Source: Natrinema gari JCM 14663 (GTDB taxonomy: Archaea > Halobacteriota > Halobacteria > Halobacteriales > Natrialbaceae). Taken from it: a stretch of 44,187 nucleotides of DNA. Below the pieces are notes generated by a model that saw only the letters and a program-made list of their open reading frames with translations, was not told where the DNA came from and ran no database searches. The stretch covers positions 1 through 44,187 of the forward strand of contig NZ_AOIJ01000042.1 in NCBI RefSeq assembly GCF_000337175.1. Reading direction: 5' to 3'. A program made the translations under genes and the position numbers. Shown here one piece after another: positions 16,891 through 25,685 of this stretch (position 1 is the stretch's first letter; each line of letters starts with the position of its first letter).

Positions 16891-17886
16891 GTGAATACAA
16901 TCATCAACCTACTGACGACCCCGATGCAGATGACACGTGTCGACGTGTTCGAGCAGATCTTCCGGGTCTTCCTCGGACTCGGTGCGCTCGTCGGAATCGT
17001 CGTGGTCGCGTATACGTTGTATAACGCGTACAAATATCGCGACACCGGCAAGGCCGAGGAGAGTGACGATCTGCCATCCGTCGGGGAGTTACCGACAGGC
17101 GGAAAGGGCGGGAAGAAGCTGTTCCTCTCGTTCGGAATCAGCGCCATTATCGTTATCTCGCTGGTGATCTGGACGTACGGGATGCTCCTGTACGTCGAAG
17201 ACCCTGGCGACGACGCACGGGAGGACGCGCTCGACATCGAAGTGACCGGCGAGAGCTTCGCCTGGTTCTTCGAGTACGAGAACGGTATCGAATCGACGGC
17301 CACCCTTCGTGTCCCCGCTGGCGAGCGGGTCTGGGTAGAGACGACATCGGGTGACGTCTGGCACTCATTTGGCATACCCGATCAACGGGTCAAAGCCGAC
17401 GCGATTCCGGGCGAATACGACGAGACGTGGTTCGAGGCCGATGAATCCGAAGCCGGTCAACAACAGGAAATCAAGTGCTTCGAACTCTGTGGCGAGTACC
17501 ACACCTCGATGGTCGGAACGCTACAGATCATGGACGCCGACGAGTTCGATCAGTGGATGGACGACCAGCTGACGATGGCGTTCACGATCGAAGACCAAAA
17601 CGAGTCCCGCGTGACCGAGGGCTACGAACTCACGCTCGAGAGTCAGGAATCCGACTTCGAAGAGAGTTACACGGCCGACGAGTTCGACAACGGTACCATC
17701 GAAGTGTCCGACATCGAGCAGGCAGGCGAATACAACGTGACGATCGAATCGACCGACGGGCAGTTCGAACCGGTCGAAGACCAGTTCGACATGACCGGGC
17801 CGGTCGACGAAACCTACACACTCGAGATGAACGCGACGGAAAGTACTGCTAACGAAAGCGAAACGAACGACGGAGGGAGCGCCTGA
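16891..17886 (+). CDS. coxB: cytochrome c oxidase subunit II (aa3-type)
   Basis: Membrane-anchored subunit II of a heme-copper oxidase; it passes electrons from the donor (probably a blue copper protein in haloarchaea) to the CuA centre. It has two N-terminal membrane helices (about 25-50, VFLGLGALVGIVVVAYTLYN, and about 75-95, FGISAIIVISLVIWTYGMLL). The CuA ligand set is complete: His in DVWHSFGIPD and CFELCGEYHTSM, the C-x3-C-x3-H-x2-M motif. After CuA, about 90 acidic residues rich in Glu, Asp and Thr form an extra domain not found in ordinary subunit II. The GTG start at 16891 is uncertain; ATG 16924 (MQMTRVDVFEQ) is an alternative. Its stop overlaps the coxAC ATG by one base, so translation is coupled. 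Confidence 0.93.
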   Translation: MNTIINLLTTPMQMTRVDVFEQIFRVFLGLGALVGIVVVAYTLYNAYKYRDTGKAEESDDLPSVGELPTGGKGGKKLFLSFGISAIIVISLVIWTYGMLLYVEDPGDDAREDALDIEVTGESFAWFFEYENGIESTATLRVPAGERVWVETTSGDVWHSFGIPDQRVKADAIPGEYDETWFEADESEAGQQQEIKCFELCGEYHTSMVGTLQIMDADEFDQWMDDQLTMAFTIEDQNESRVTEGYELTLESQESDFEESYTADEFDNGTIEVSDIEQAGEYNVTIESTDGQFEPVEDQFDMTGPVDETYTLEMNATESTANESETNDGGSA

Positions 17887-20375
17887 TGAGTGATCTGCCG
17901 CCGAAGCGGTCGATCAAGCGCTGGCTGGTCACGACCAATCACAAGGACGTCGGCATCCTCTATATGGCGACGTCGATGTTCTTCCTGCTTTTCGGTGGGA
18001 CCCTCGCACTGCTGTTCCGGACCCACCTCTGGCAATCCGGCGGGACGGGACTGCTCACCAACGACCAGTTCTACCAGTCGGTCTCCGGCCACGGGCTCAT
18101 CATGGTCTTCTGGTTCCTGTCGCCGATCGCAAGCGGGTTCGCGAACTATTTCGTCCCGCTTCAGATCGGGGCGAAGGACCTCGCGTTCCCCCGTCTAAAC
18201 GCGCTGAGTTACTGGTTCTACCTGTTCTCGGGTATCCTGATGGCGATCTCGTTCTTCCAGGGTGGCTCGTTCTCCGGCGGCTGGACGATGTACGCCCCGC
18301 TGAACGTGCCGACGTATACCCCAGCGATGCAGGCGATGACTGGCGGGAACTCGATGGTTCTCGGCTTGGTCCTGTTCTGTATCTCCATCACGATGGGGAC
18401 GGTGAACTTCCTGACCACGATGCACCGCTCCCGTGCTGAGGGGCTCGGTCTGTGGAACATGCCGATGTTCTCGTGGTCGTGGCTGCTGACCGCCTGGATG
18501 ATGCTGTTCGCGTTCGCGGCGCTGCTGGCAGCCGTGCTGTTACTCTCGATCGATCGGCTGTTCCTCACGCAGTACTTCGCAACCGATCAGGGCTCGAGCC
18601 TGTTGTGGGCGCACATCTTCTGGTTCTTCGGCCATCCGGAGGTGTACATCGTCTTCTTCCCCGCGTTGGGGATCATGTTCGAAACGTTCCAGACGTTTAC
18701 CGGGCGACGGCTGGTCGGCCGCAAGTGGGTCATCATCGCGATGGTTCTCGTTGCGGTCCAGTCGTTCCTCGTCTGGATGCACCACATGTTCCTGTCGACG
18801 ATCAACCTCCCGATCAAGACGCTCTTTATGGCGACGACGATCGGGATTTCACTGCCCTTCGACCTGATGGTCTTCGCGCTGATCTATACGATGGTCAAAG
18901 GGCGCGTTCGATTTACCACGCCGTTCCTGTTCTCGCTGGGTGCACTCGTGTTGTTCATCCTGGGAGGGATCACCGGCGTCTTCCTCGGTGCCGTCGTCCT
19001 CGACTACGAGTTCCGGGGGACCTACTGGGTCGTCGCGCACTTCCACTACGTGATGGTCTCGGGCGTGACGGCACTGATGGGCGGCATCTACTACTGGTGG
19101 CCGAAACTCACCGGGAAGATGTACTCCGAGCGGCTCGGAAAACTCAACTTCGCGGTCTACTTCATCGGGTTCAATCTGCTGTACTTCCCGATGTTCATGG
19201 CCTGGGAGACGCCCCGCCGTATCTTCCACTACGGTAGCGGTGTCCAGATCTATCACCAGCTGGCAACCGTGGGCGCGTTCGTCTTCGGTGCCTCGTTCCT
19301 GATCATGTTCTTCACGCTCGGGAAGAGCCTAGTCTCGGGCCCCGAGGCCCCCGACAACCCGTGGACGTACTCCCGGACCGCCGAGTGGGCGATTCCCTCG
19401 CCGCCACCGCTCGAGAACTGGCCCGACCGGCCGAGCTACGCCAGCGGTAAACTCGAGTTCGTCGACGACGCCGCGACCGCGACCGACGGCGGCGTCGCAC
19501 AGGAAGCAACCGGTACGGCAACGGCAGCCGCGACCCACGAAGAAGAACACGCTGATCACGCCAGCATTTGGCCGCTCGGCATCGGTATCGCGACGTTTAC
19601 GTTCTTCCTTGGGCTCAGCGGCATCACGCCGTATTTCTTCTCGTTCGTCGAGTCGCACATCCACAGCGGAGTCGGTAACTTCGTCACCCTCGATTCGGCA
19701 CCCGCACAGAACATCGTCTACCCGGCCCTCATGGTGCTCGGTCTGGCGATGCTCGCAGTCACGCTGTTCCAGTTCGGTCGCGAACAGTTCACTGCACCAG
19801 AGATGGCCGTCGCCGAACGCTGGCCGTTCGGCGGCATCAGCAACGAGAAGCTAGGCGTCTGGGTCTTCCTGGCCTCTGACGTGGTCGTCTTCGGTGCCGC
19901 GATCGGTGCATACGTGTTCATGCGGATCCACATGGGCTGGCACAACTGGCATCTCGCCTCGATCACCGAGGCCGGCCTGTTCAACACGTACGTGCTGTTG
20001 ACCTCGAGTTTCACCGTCATCCTCGCACACGAGATGGCCGAGCGCGAGAACAAGAAAGGGCTACTCGGCGCGTTGAGCGCGACGGTCCTGCTCGGACTCG
20101 TGTTCATGGGCGTCAAGGCCTTCGAGTACAGCAGCAAGTTCGCGGACGGTCACTATTGGTTCAGCGGTATCGAGTACTCGTTGTACTTCGTGACGACCGG
20201 CCTACACGCGCTGCACGTCATCCTCGGGCTCCTGATCGCCCTGTTCATGATCTATCGGGTCATCTCGATCGACGCCTATCTCGAGGACCACATGCCTGTG
20301 GAGTACTTCGGTCTCTACTGGCACTTCGTCGACATCGTGTGGGTCTTCCTGTTCCCACTGTTCTACCTGATGTAG
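17886..20375 (+). CDS. coxAC: fused cytochrome c oxidase subunits I and III (CoxAC)
   Basis: An 829-residue integral membrane protein carrying catalytic subunit I (about 1-490) and subunit III (about 560-829) in one chain. Low-spin heme ligands are His 69 (VSGHGLIMVF) and His 387; the heme a3 ligand is His 385 (VAHFHYVM); CuB ligands are His 250 with the cross-linking Tyr 254 (FGHPEVYIVFFP) and His 299-300 (WMHHMF). The Glu of HPEVY and Asp in QIGAKDLAFP support a D-type proton path. The usual Lys of the K path is not at its expected place (region LPFDLMVF). A Thr/Ala/Glu-rich linker joins the two parts. Reduces O2 to water while pumping protons. Transcribed with coxB; a hairpin terminator follows. 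Confidence 0.95.
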   Translation: MSDLPPKRSIKRWLVTTNHKDVGILYMATSMFFLLFGGTLALLFRTHLWQSGGTGLLTNDQFYQSVSGHGLIMVFWFLSPIASGFANYFVPLQIGAKDLAFPRLNALSYWFYLFSGILMAISFFQGGSFSGGWTMYAPLNVPTYTPAMQAMTGGNSMVLGLVLFCISITMGTVNFLTTMHRSRAEGLGLWNMPMFSWSWLLTAWMMLFAFAALLAAVLLLSIDRLFLTQYFATDQGSSLLWAHIFWFFGHPEVYIVFFPALGIMFETFQTFTGRRLVGRKWVIIAMVLVAVQSFLVWMHHMFLSTINLPIKTLFMATTIGISLPFDLMVFALIYTMVKGRVRFTTPFLFSLGALVLFILGGITGVFLGAVVLDYEFRGTYWVVAHFHYVMVSGVTALMGGIYYWWPKLTGKMYSERLGKLNFAVYFIGFNLLYFPMFMAWETPRRIFHYGSGVQIYHQLATVGAFVFGASFLIMFFTLGKSLVSGPEAPDNPWTYSRTAEWAIPSPPPLENWPDRPSYASGKLEFVDDAATATDGGVAQEATGTATAAATHEEEHADHASIWPLGIGIATFTFFLGLSGITPYFFSFVESHIHSGVGNFVTLDSAPAQNIVYPALMVLGLAMLAVTLFQFGREQFTAPEMAVAERWPFGGISNEKLGVWVFLASDVVVFGAAIGAYVFMRIHMGWHNWHLASITEAGLFNTYVLLTSSFTVILAHEMAERENKKGLLGALSATVLLGLVFMGVKAFEYSSKFADGHYWFSGIEYSLYFVTTGLHALHVILGLLIALFMIYRVISIDAYLEDHMPVEYFGLYWHFVDIVWVFLFPLFYLM

Positions 20376-20378
20376 CGA

Positions 20379-20405
20379 CCCGTCGCGACACGGGCTGCGT
20401 TTTTT
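20379..20405 (+). terminator. hairpin with T-tract after coxAC
   Basis: CCCGT and ACGGG pair around a 6-base loop (20379-20394) and a T-run (20400-20405) follows six bases later. It ends 24-30 bases after the coxAC stop. Confidence 0.65.
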
Positions 20406-20782
20406 CGGTTTGTGTTCCGCTCCGCGAGCGAGAGCAGCGGATCGCAACGGCCGCAGTGCGCTCGAGCAACACGATCCTGAGCGCCGTCAGTACTACGCTC
20501 CGACGCGTGTGCGAGACATCGCCGGAGCGATAGCGCTCTCGTCGCCGCGTAGCGTCCGTTGACGGCCAGTCGAGTTCGACAGTCGAGTTGTCGGTGCCGA
20601 GACGACTCTCGGTGTGTCCGGATTCGATCTCCATGGGTTCGATCGCCGTCAGCAGCAGCCGGACCGGTCACTCGTGACCGGCCACATCGATATCGTCGGC
20701 GGCTCGCGGCTGACAGAAAGGGGCCCGAGAGCGGTCCCCACTGGAATCCGCTGCCGTCGCTGCTGTCGAGTCGGACCGGCCG
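20406..20782. other. intergenic region between convergent coxAC and subtilase genes
   Basis: Of the 407 bases after coxAC this part has no promoter and no open frame with protein-like composition. Frames on both strands are Arg/Ser-rich noise. It probably holds the 3' ends of two convergent transcripts. Confidence 0.45.
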
Positions 20783-22423
20783 TTACCGCCTCCCGATTCG
20801 GTACCGTGCCAGGACGGCGAGGGTCAAACTGACCGCGACGAGAACGCCGGCGACGAAAACGGGGCTCGAGGGTGAACGTGCTCCCTCACGTGGGTCCGAA
20901 TCGCTCGCGTTGCCTGCGACTGCGTCATCGGACGACCGGCGGGCGGCGACGAGCGCGTCGGCGGCGGCTTTGGCATCGACGATGCCGTGGCCGTAGCGGG
21001 TCTCGAGCGTTGCGGTGCCGTCGGCCGTCGTCGTGTCGCCAGCGACTATGCCGGCCGCGGGCATGCGAGCCGTTTCGGTCACCGCCGTCGTGATCTCGTC
21101 GGGCGTAGCGTTGGGTTCGATCGACAGGAGTAACGCAGCCGTGCCGGAGACGTGCGGGGCGGCCATCGACGTTCCCGGCATCGACCGGTACCCACCGCCC
21201 GGGGCGGCGCTCGTGACCGCAACACCGGGTGCGACGACATCGGGGACGACGTACGACGGTGGGGCCGTCCAGTCCGGCGGCGCTGCCGTCCACTCGGTCC
21301 GATCGATCCGCTGTCCGCTGGAGAACGAGGGGACAGCGCCGTTCCGATCGACTGCGCCCACGCTGATCGTCTCGTAGACGTTCCCGGGCGAGCCGGATGT
21401 CTCCGGCCCATCGTTGCCGGTCGCACCGACGACAACCGCGCCGCTGTCCCGCGCGTTCCGGACCGGATCGATAAACGGCGCGTGTTTCCCGGTCGCACCG
21501 AGACTCAGACTGATCGCGTCGGCGTCCTGCCGGACCGCCCACTCCATCCCGGCGACGACCTGCGCGAACGACCCGTTCGTGTCGGTCAACACGAGCCCGT
21601 GAAGCAACTCCGCCTCGGGGGCGACGCCGATCGCGGTTCCAGTCGTCGCTCCACCGGCTACCGTTCCGCTGACGTGCGTTCCGTGCGTTCCCGTATCGTG
21701 TGGCGTCGACCCCGGGACGCGCCCGCCTGTTGCGTCGAACTCCGCCCACCCGCCGGGATAGGTCGGGTCCGACGGATCGTCCGTCGCGAGGTCGATATCG
21801 GGGTGGCCGGTATCGACGCCGGTATCCAAGACCGCGACGCGGACGCCCTCCCCGCGGGTATCGTAGGCATCCCAGACGTCGGTCGCGTTGACCTGTGCGA
21901 GGCCGGTCGTCGTTCGTCGCTCGCTGCCCGCTAATGCGGCGGCCCCCGACGCGGTCGCGTTCACGCGGTCCGGCCGCTCGGGAACCGACACCTCGACGTT
22001 CTCATGGACGGCTTCGACCGCACCGAACCGGTCGAAGGCTTCGTAGTCGACGGCGTCGGTATCGACCTCGAGCAACACGGCATTAGTGAGCCAGAACGTC
22101 TCTTCGACTTGGAGCCCGTCGCTTCCCCGTGCGTACTCGAGGAGCGGCTCCTGTGTCGACTCGGCATGGGTCTCGAGCCGTTGTTCGGTCTCGTCCGCGC
22201 CGATTTCGGCAGGGATATCGGCCTCCTCGAGTCGGACCACGGCTTCGACCGTCGGGCCGTCCGTCGGGAGGTCGGCGTCGACGACGATCGGGTCGTCACC
22301 GGATTCCGGCGCAGCGGTGGCGCTGTCCGAACCGAGCGCAACCGGGCCGATAGCGGACGCCAGCAGGAGCCAGGCGGCGACGAGGGCGAGTACCGGAGCC
22401 GTTCCCGAGCGGACTGACGGCAT
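20783..22423 (-). CDS. membrane-anchored subtilisin-like serine protease (S8 family)
   Basis: A 546-residue exported protease. Residues 1-37 form a Sec-type signal peptide. An inhibitor I9-like propeptide follows (about 50-150). The catalytic triad is Asp 200 (VAVLDTGVDTGHPD), His 247 (GTHGTHVSGTVAGG) and Ser 419 (PGTSMAAPHVSGTAALLL), with the oxyanion Asn in VGATGNDGP. A C-terminal helix (about 518-540, VFVAGVLVAVSLTLAVLARY) followed by RRIGRR-like charge anchors it to the cell surface. Unlike many haloarchaeal halolysins it has no twin-arginine motif, so Sec export is likely. TATA CCTTTATTTC (22446-22455) lies 23-32 bases before the ATG at 22423. Confidence 0.93.
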   Translation of the reverse strand: MPSVRSGTAPVLALVAAWLLLASAIGPVALGSDSATAAPESGDDPIVVDADLPTDGPTVEAVVRLEEADIPAEIGADETEQRLETHAESTQEPLLEYARGSDGLQVEETFWLTNAVLLEVDTDAVDYEAFDRFGAVEAVHENVEVSVPERPDRVNATASGAAALAGSERRTTTGLAQVNATDVWDAYDTRGEGVRVAVLDTGVDTGHPDIDLATDDPSDPTYPGGWAEFDATGGRVPGSTPHDTGTHGTHVSGTVAGGATTGTAIGVAPEAELLHGLVLTDTNGSFAQVVAGMEWAVRQDADAISLSLGATGKHAPFIDPVRNARDSGAVVVGATGNDGPETSGSPGNVYETISVGAVDRNGAVPSFSSGQRIDRTEWTAAPPDWTAPPSYVVPDVVAPGVAVTSAAPGGGYRSMPGTSMAAPHVSGTAALLLSIEPNATPDEITTAVTETARMPAAGIVAGDTTTADGTATLETRYGHGIVDAKAAADALVAARRSSDDAVAGNASDSDPREGARSPSSPVFVAGVLVAVSLTLAVLARYRIGRR

Positions 22424-22445
22424 GATACACCTACTGTGTCGCGGT

Positions 22446-22455
22446 GAAATAAAGG
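22446..22455 (-). promoter_or_regulatory. TATA box of the subtilase gene
   Basis: CCTTTATTTC on the minus strand, at leaderless distance from the ATG at 22423. Confidence 0.6.
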
Positions 22456-22549
22456 ATTTCTGAACTGCCCATGCCTATCGACTATGAGACGGCCGCGAGT
22501 ATCATGGGATGGTTGCGAGTAGCCGCGCTCGAGCTGTCGGACCGGCCTC

Positions 22550-22837
22550 TCAGCCCGCCCAGACCAGCGCGTAAATGAACGTAAACAGGAAGTAGACGAG
22601 AAACACGGAGATGGCTGCCTTGAAGTGGAACGTAAACAGGTCGTACTCCTCGTCGTCACGCTCCTCGTCGAAGGCCTCGCGCTCGGCGGCGGACCACTCC
22701 TCGGCGTGATCGACGCCGATATGGAACGTCACGTATCGTTCGGCACGGAACGGCCGGCCGCAGTACGGACAAGTTCCAGCGGGCGTCTCGTCCGCGGGGA
22801 CATCGTACTCGCGCTCGAGCGCTCGATCGGTCGCCAT
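22550..22837 (-). CDS. zinc-finger plus transmembrane small protein (DUF7410-like)
   Basis: A 95-residue protein. CPYCGRPF (23-30) followed by a His pair (FHIGVDH) suggests a C2H2-type zinc site on the cytoplasmic side; then an acidic linker and one C-terminal membrane helix (SVFLVYFLFTFIYALVWAG). Such proteins sit beside oxidase genes in haloarchaea as I know them; a role in oxidase assembly or copper handling is inference from context. It follows the 467-residue membrane protein by 66 bases on the same strand and precedes the subtilase by 126 bases. Confidence 0.8.
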   Translation of the reverse strand: MATDRALEREYDVPADETPAGTCPYCGRPFRAERYVTFHIGVDHAEEWSAAEREAFDEERDDEEYDLFTFHFKAAISVFLVYFLFTFIYALVWAG

Positions 22838-22903
22838 TCGGTCGATGCTTGTGGTGTCGCGAGCAAGTGTTTGCCGGTTCGGCTGCCGGCAACGAGCACC
22901 CGG

Positions 22904-24307
22904 TTAGCCCGGAACGTAGGGCGGGCTCATCGTCCCCTGCGAAACGAGATAGAGGCTCACCATCGTAAAGAAGACCATGACGACGATGAGCGGATACTGG
23001 CTCCTGATCGCCTGGAGCTTGCCGGGAAACAGTTCGAAGGAAACGGTGTGGGCGACCCACACCGCAAGGACATGCCCCAATAGGATACCAGCGATCTCGA
23101 CGTAGCCGAACCAGCCCGGCAGCGCGTACCGAGTCGGGTTCGGCGGCGGGTTCAACGGCATCGCCACCGCATCGAGCAGCGACGGCCACAGCGAGAGTCC
23201 GAACCCGACGTAGTGTGCGAGGTGATAGCCGGCGGCGATGGCAAGCAGCGGCGCGGCGAGTCTGTAGCCGAGATAGCGCCGCGAGAGGTACGTCTCAGCT
23301 CGCTCGCGAGTTCGGTCGATGGCGACCCAGTAGACCTTCCAGAACAGGGCAAAGCCCCCAACGAGCAAGAAGAGATAGACCAGTACCGGTGGGAGTCCGA
23401 TCCCAACCAGCGCTTCGATGGTCCAGACGCCGGCCGGCGTAACGATAAAGCCGCTGTAGGTCAGTTCCCAGACCAGCGCGAGCACGAACGCCACGAGCGA
23501 CGTGTCCGTGATGAGATCCGGCTCGCTCAACCGCGACCCGGGATAGCGGAGTTCGAACCCGTCGTCCGTTCGCTGAATGGGTGCGACGGCCCCGTAGAGT
23601 CGAAACCACAGCGAGAGGGGATCGCCGCGTCGAAACCACGTCTCCGGCGAAAAGACGACCGCACCCGAAATGGTGAACATCGAGTACATCACGAGGATAC
23701 TTACCAGCGCCTGCGCCGTGGTCGTCAGGGGCGCGACGACCTCGAGCCAGACGAAGGTCAACAATGCAATGACGGCGGGCCAGGAGTCGTACGAGGAGGG
23801 GTACGATTCGTAGCCGTTCGGGAGTACCTCGGCGATCCGCCGCCACGGGTTGAGTGCCGGCCACGGGTTGCCGACAGTATACGCGACGATCGTCAGCAAC
23901 GCCCGCCCACCGACGAACGTCATCAGGACGGTCGCGCTGACCAGTCCGATGTTCGGTCCGGCGATGCCGGCCACGAAGACGAGTATGAGTCCGAGGAGTC
24001 CGAGCACACCCAACAGGAGCGACCCCGCGGTCAGCAGCCGGTCGAGGGACCGCTCGAGTGTGTGGTCGTGATAGGCTCCGATCACGTCGCGGTCGGTGAC
24101 GAGCATCGTCAACAGGGCCGAGGCACCGACAGTACCGCCGCCGGTCGCGAGGTAGAGCCACGTCGGAACGCTCACGTCACTGCTTCCGCCGCTGAGGCCG
24201 GCGGCGACGTTGCTCGCGGTGACGACGCCGGCACCTGCAGTCAGAGAGACGAGGACGAACCCGAGGACGATACCGGTTCGGCGAGCGAGAACCGCCCGTT
24301 CACTCAT
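22904..24307 (-). CDS. polytopic membrane protein beside the oxidase genes
   Basis: A 467-residue protein with about 11-12 predicted membrane helices. The motif VAYTVGNPWPALNPWRR near residue 145-160 is reminiscent of a family of large bacterial membrane proteins that carry a GNPW box, but I cannot assign function. No redox-cofactor motif (CxxCH, HxH pairs in helices of known type) is clear, although several His occur (DHTLERS, YHLAHYVGF). The ATG at 24307 (MSERAVLARR) is chosen; a longer frame adds nine unlikely residues. It is divergent from the subunit IV-like gene (109-base gap). Context suggests a role in respiration or oxidase biogenesis. Confidence 0.75.
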   Translation of the reverse strand: MSERAVLARRTGIVLGFVLVSLTAGAGVVTASNVAAGLSGGSSDVSVPTWLYLATGGGTVGASALLTMLVTDRDVIGAYHDHTLERSLDRLLTAGSLLLGVLGLLGLILVFVAGIAGPNIGLVSATVLMTFVGGRALLTIVAYTVGNPWPALNPWRRIAEVLPNGYESYPSSYDSWPAVIALLTFVWLEVVAPLTTTAQALVSILVMYSMFTISGAVVFSPETWFRRGDPLSLWFRLYGAVAPIQRTDDGFELRYPGSRLSEPDLITDTSLVAFVLALVWELTYSGFIVTPAGVWTIEALVGIGLPPVLVYLFLLVGGFALFWKVYWVAIDRTRERAETYLSRRYLGYRLAAPLLAIAAGYHLAHYVGFGLSLWPSLLDAVAMPLNPPPNPTRYALPGWFGYVEIAGILLGHVLAVWVAHTVSFELFPGKLQAIRSQYPLIVVMVFFTMVSLYLVSQGTMSPPYVPG

Positions 24308-24383
24308 TGTCGGTGATTCGCACTCGCGGCCCATCTACGTATCGCTTCCACACCGGTCCTCCGTCGGAGGACCGTATGAGGAA

Positions 24384-24393
24384 GGTATAAGTA
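24384..24393 (+). promoter_or_regulatory. TATA box of the subunit IV-like gene
   Basis: GGTATAAGTA lies 24-33 bases before the ATG at 24417; leaderless transcript expected. Confidence 0.65.
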
Positions 24394-24416
24394 TCCGTCA
24401 CCCACATTCCCCACTA

Positions 24417-24683
24417 ATGGCGAGCATTCGGACGTACAGCTTGGTCTACGTGGCATTGTTACTGCTGGCGACGGGAAAGTTCGCTTTTTTCCATTTTCCT
24501 GAGATCTTCACGGAGCAGGTAGCAATAGCGGGTACGATGGTTCTGGCAGCGATCAAGGTATCGCTGATCGCCGGTTACTTCCAGCACCTGAAGGACGAAC
24601 CGCGGTCGGTCACGTACCTGATGCTCACCGCGTTGTTCATGGTGCTCCTGTTGACCCTCGCCGCGGGCTACTCCATCCAGTAA
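24417..24683 (+). CDS. prokaryotic cytochrome c oxidase subunit IV-like protein
   Basis: An 88-residue membrane protein with three helices: LVYVALLLLATGKFAFF, then IAGTMVLAAIKVSLIAGYFQ, then TYLMLTALFMVLLLTLAAGY. The KVSLIAGYFQHLKDEPR stretch is the signature of the CyoD/COX4-pro family, small subunits that stabilise heme-copper oxidases. ATG 24417 is supported by the TATA box just upstream; the longer open frame upstream is not protein-like. It is the last oxidase gene of the cluster and has its own promoter. Confidence 0.88.
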   Translation: MASIRTYSLVYVALLLLATGKFAFFHFPEIFTEQVAIAGTMVLAAIKVSLIAGYFQHLKDEPRSVTYLMLTALFMVLLLTLAAGYSIQ

Positions 24684-24916
24684 TCGTCTCGACCCGTCAC
24701 CCGTTCCGCGAGGCATATCTACGCGTTTCTCGCTGTTTTCCGGTACCGCACAGCGCCGGCACCCTTGTAGTCCGCTGTCTTCCGAGAGTTTCGCCTCGTT
24801 CAGTTCTCGCCAGACAGTCAGAGACGCCTCTCACAAAGACGCCGAGTGGCACGCCCTTCCCGTCGGCCGACCACGACGGTCGGCTGAGAGAGCAATGTTG
24901 GCGTCCATCTCGGTAA
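24684..24916. other. region without a supported gene at the edge of the decayed strip
   Basis: These bases carry no frame with recognisable domains. They probably belong to the rotted 5' part of the gene whose tail is read at 24917-25084. Confidence 0.35.
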
Positions 24917-25084
24917 CGAAACCAGACGTGTCTCCAGACGCTCGAGCCAGAGGACCGATTCAACAGCAGATTCGCAAACAGGTCAAGATCGAGTCTATAC
25001 AAGTCCGACCTTGACCTGAGTGATGGCGAGCGCGACGAACTCACGACCCGCGTGATCCAACTCGCTCGCTCACACTACGAATGA
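24917..25084 (+). pseudogene. C-terminal remnant of an unidentified gene (perhaps a restriction subunit)
   Basis: Open for 55 codons up to a TGA at 25082-25084. The last 30 residues (SLYKSDLDLSDGERDELTTR and the ending ARSHYE) read like a true protein tail. The stop overlaps the ATG of the metallopeptidase remnant as ATGA, the classic coupling of an operon, so both once belonged to one unit. YgjP-type metallopeptidases often accompany type I restriction hsdR genes, which makes a HsdR tail a reasonable guess, but I cannot confirm the family from this piece. A stop (24914-24916) and no start lie upstream. Confidence 0.4.
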
Positions 25085-25685
25085 GAGAACATCACATTGG
25101 CCAGACAGTCATTCCTTACGAGATCAACTGGTGTGACGACCGCGAGACGGTCGGGCTCTCGCTAGATCAGTCGCTCGAGCTCACGGTCCGCGCCCCGATG
25201 GCGGCGACGATCGGCGAGATCGAGGATATGCTCGAGAGTCGGCAGGAATGGCTGCTCGAGAAGCCGCACCAGCTGATGCGGTGAGTATCCGTCGAAAGCG
25301 CCAAGCGGTGGTCGATTGGTCCCTCTGCCATGCCACAGACAAACTCCCAGAACGCAGCCCCCAGTACGAGTCGAAGCTGGGGCTGTCCGATGTGTCGATC
25401 AACGTTGGCACCCTCTCCGGCCGCTAAGGTGAATTTGATGATGGGACAGTTCGATTAAACTGGAGACTTATTCTTGCACCTGTCCGGATTCAGGACTACG
25501 TTATCGTCCATGAGCTGGCACATGCTGTCCATGATGGTCACTCCAACTCGTTTTGGAATACAGTGGGAACACTGATCCCAGATTACGAGAAGCGCCGTGA
25601 ATGGCTTCGACTTAACAGCAACCCACCGACTGTCCAATTTAATGTAATTAGTTTAATATATTACAGATGGTTTAAGTCCATGTAG
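25081..25685 (+). pseudogene. broken YgjP/SprT-type zinc metallopeptidase
   Basis: Both ends of a DUF45/YgjP (M48-like) metallopeptidase are present, in different frames. The N-terminus from ATG 25081 (MREHHIGQTVIPYEINWCDD, then IEDMLESRQEWLLEK) stops at 25276-25278. The rest reads in another frame: YESKLGLSDVSINVGTLSGR, an in-frame TAA at 25425-25427 where a Trp is expected, then DDGTVRLNWRLILAPVRIQD and VIVHELAHAVHDGHSNSFW with the intact HExxH zinc site, ending around LRLN. The central part is shortened. Frameshift, deletion and stop together make it non-functional. In intact relatives the domain sits beside or inside type I restriction loci. Confidence 0.75.

Noticed and set aside
20559-20996. 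145-codon plus-strand frame between coxAC and the subtilase
   Set aside because: Arg/Ser-rich, no domain, overlaps the end of the subtilase gene on the other strand, no promoter.
24697-25044. 115-codon minus-strand frame opposite the restriction-like tail
   Set aside because: Ser/Arg-rich shadow; the plus strand shows the operon-type ATGA overlap and protein-like tail.
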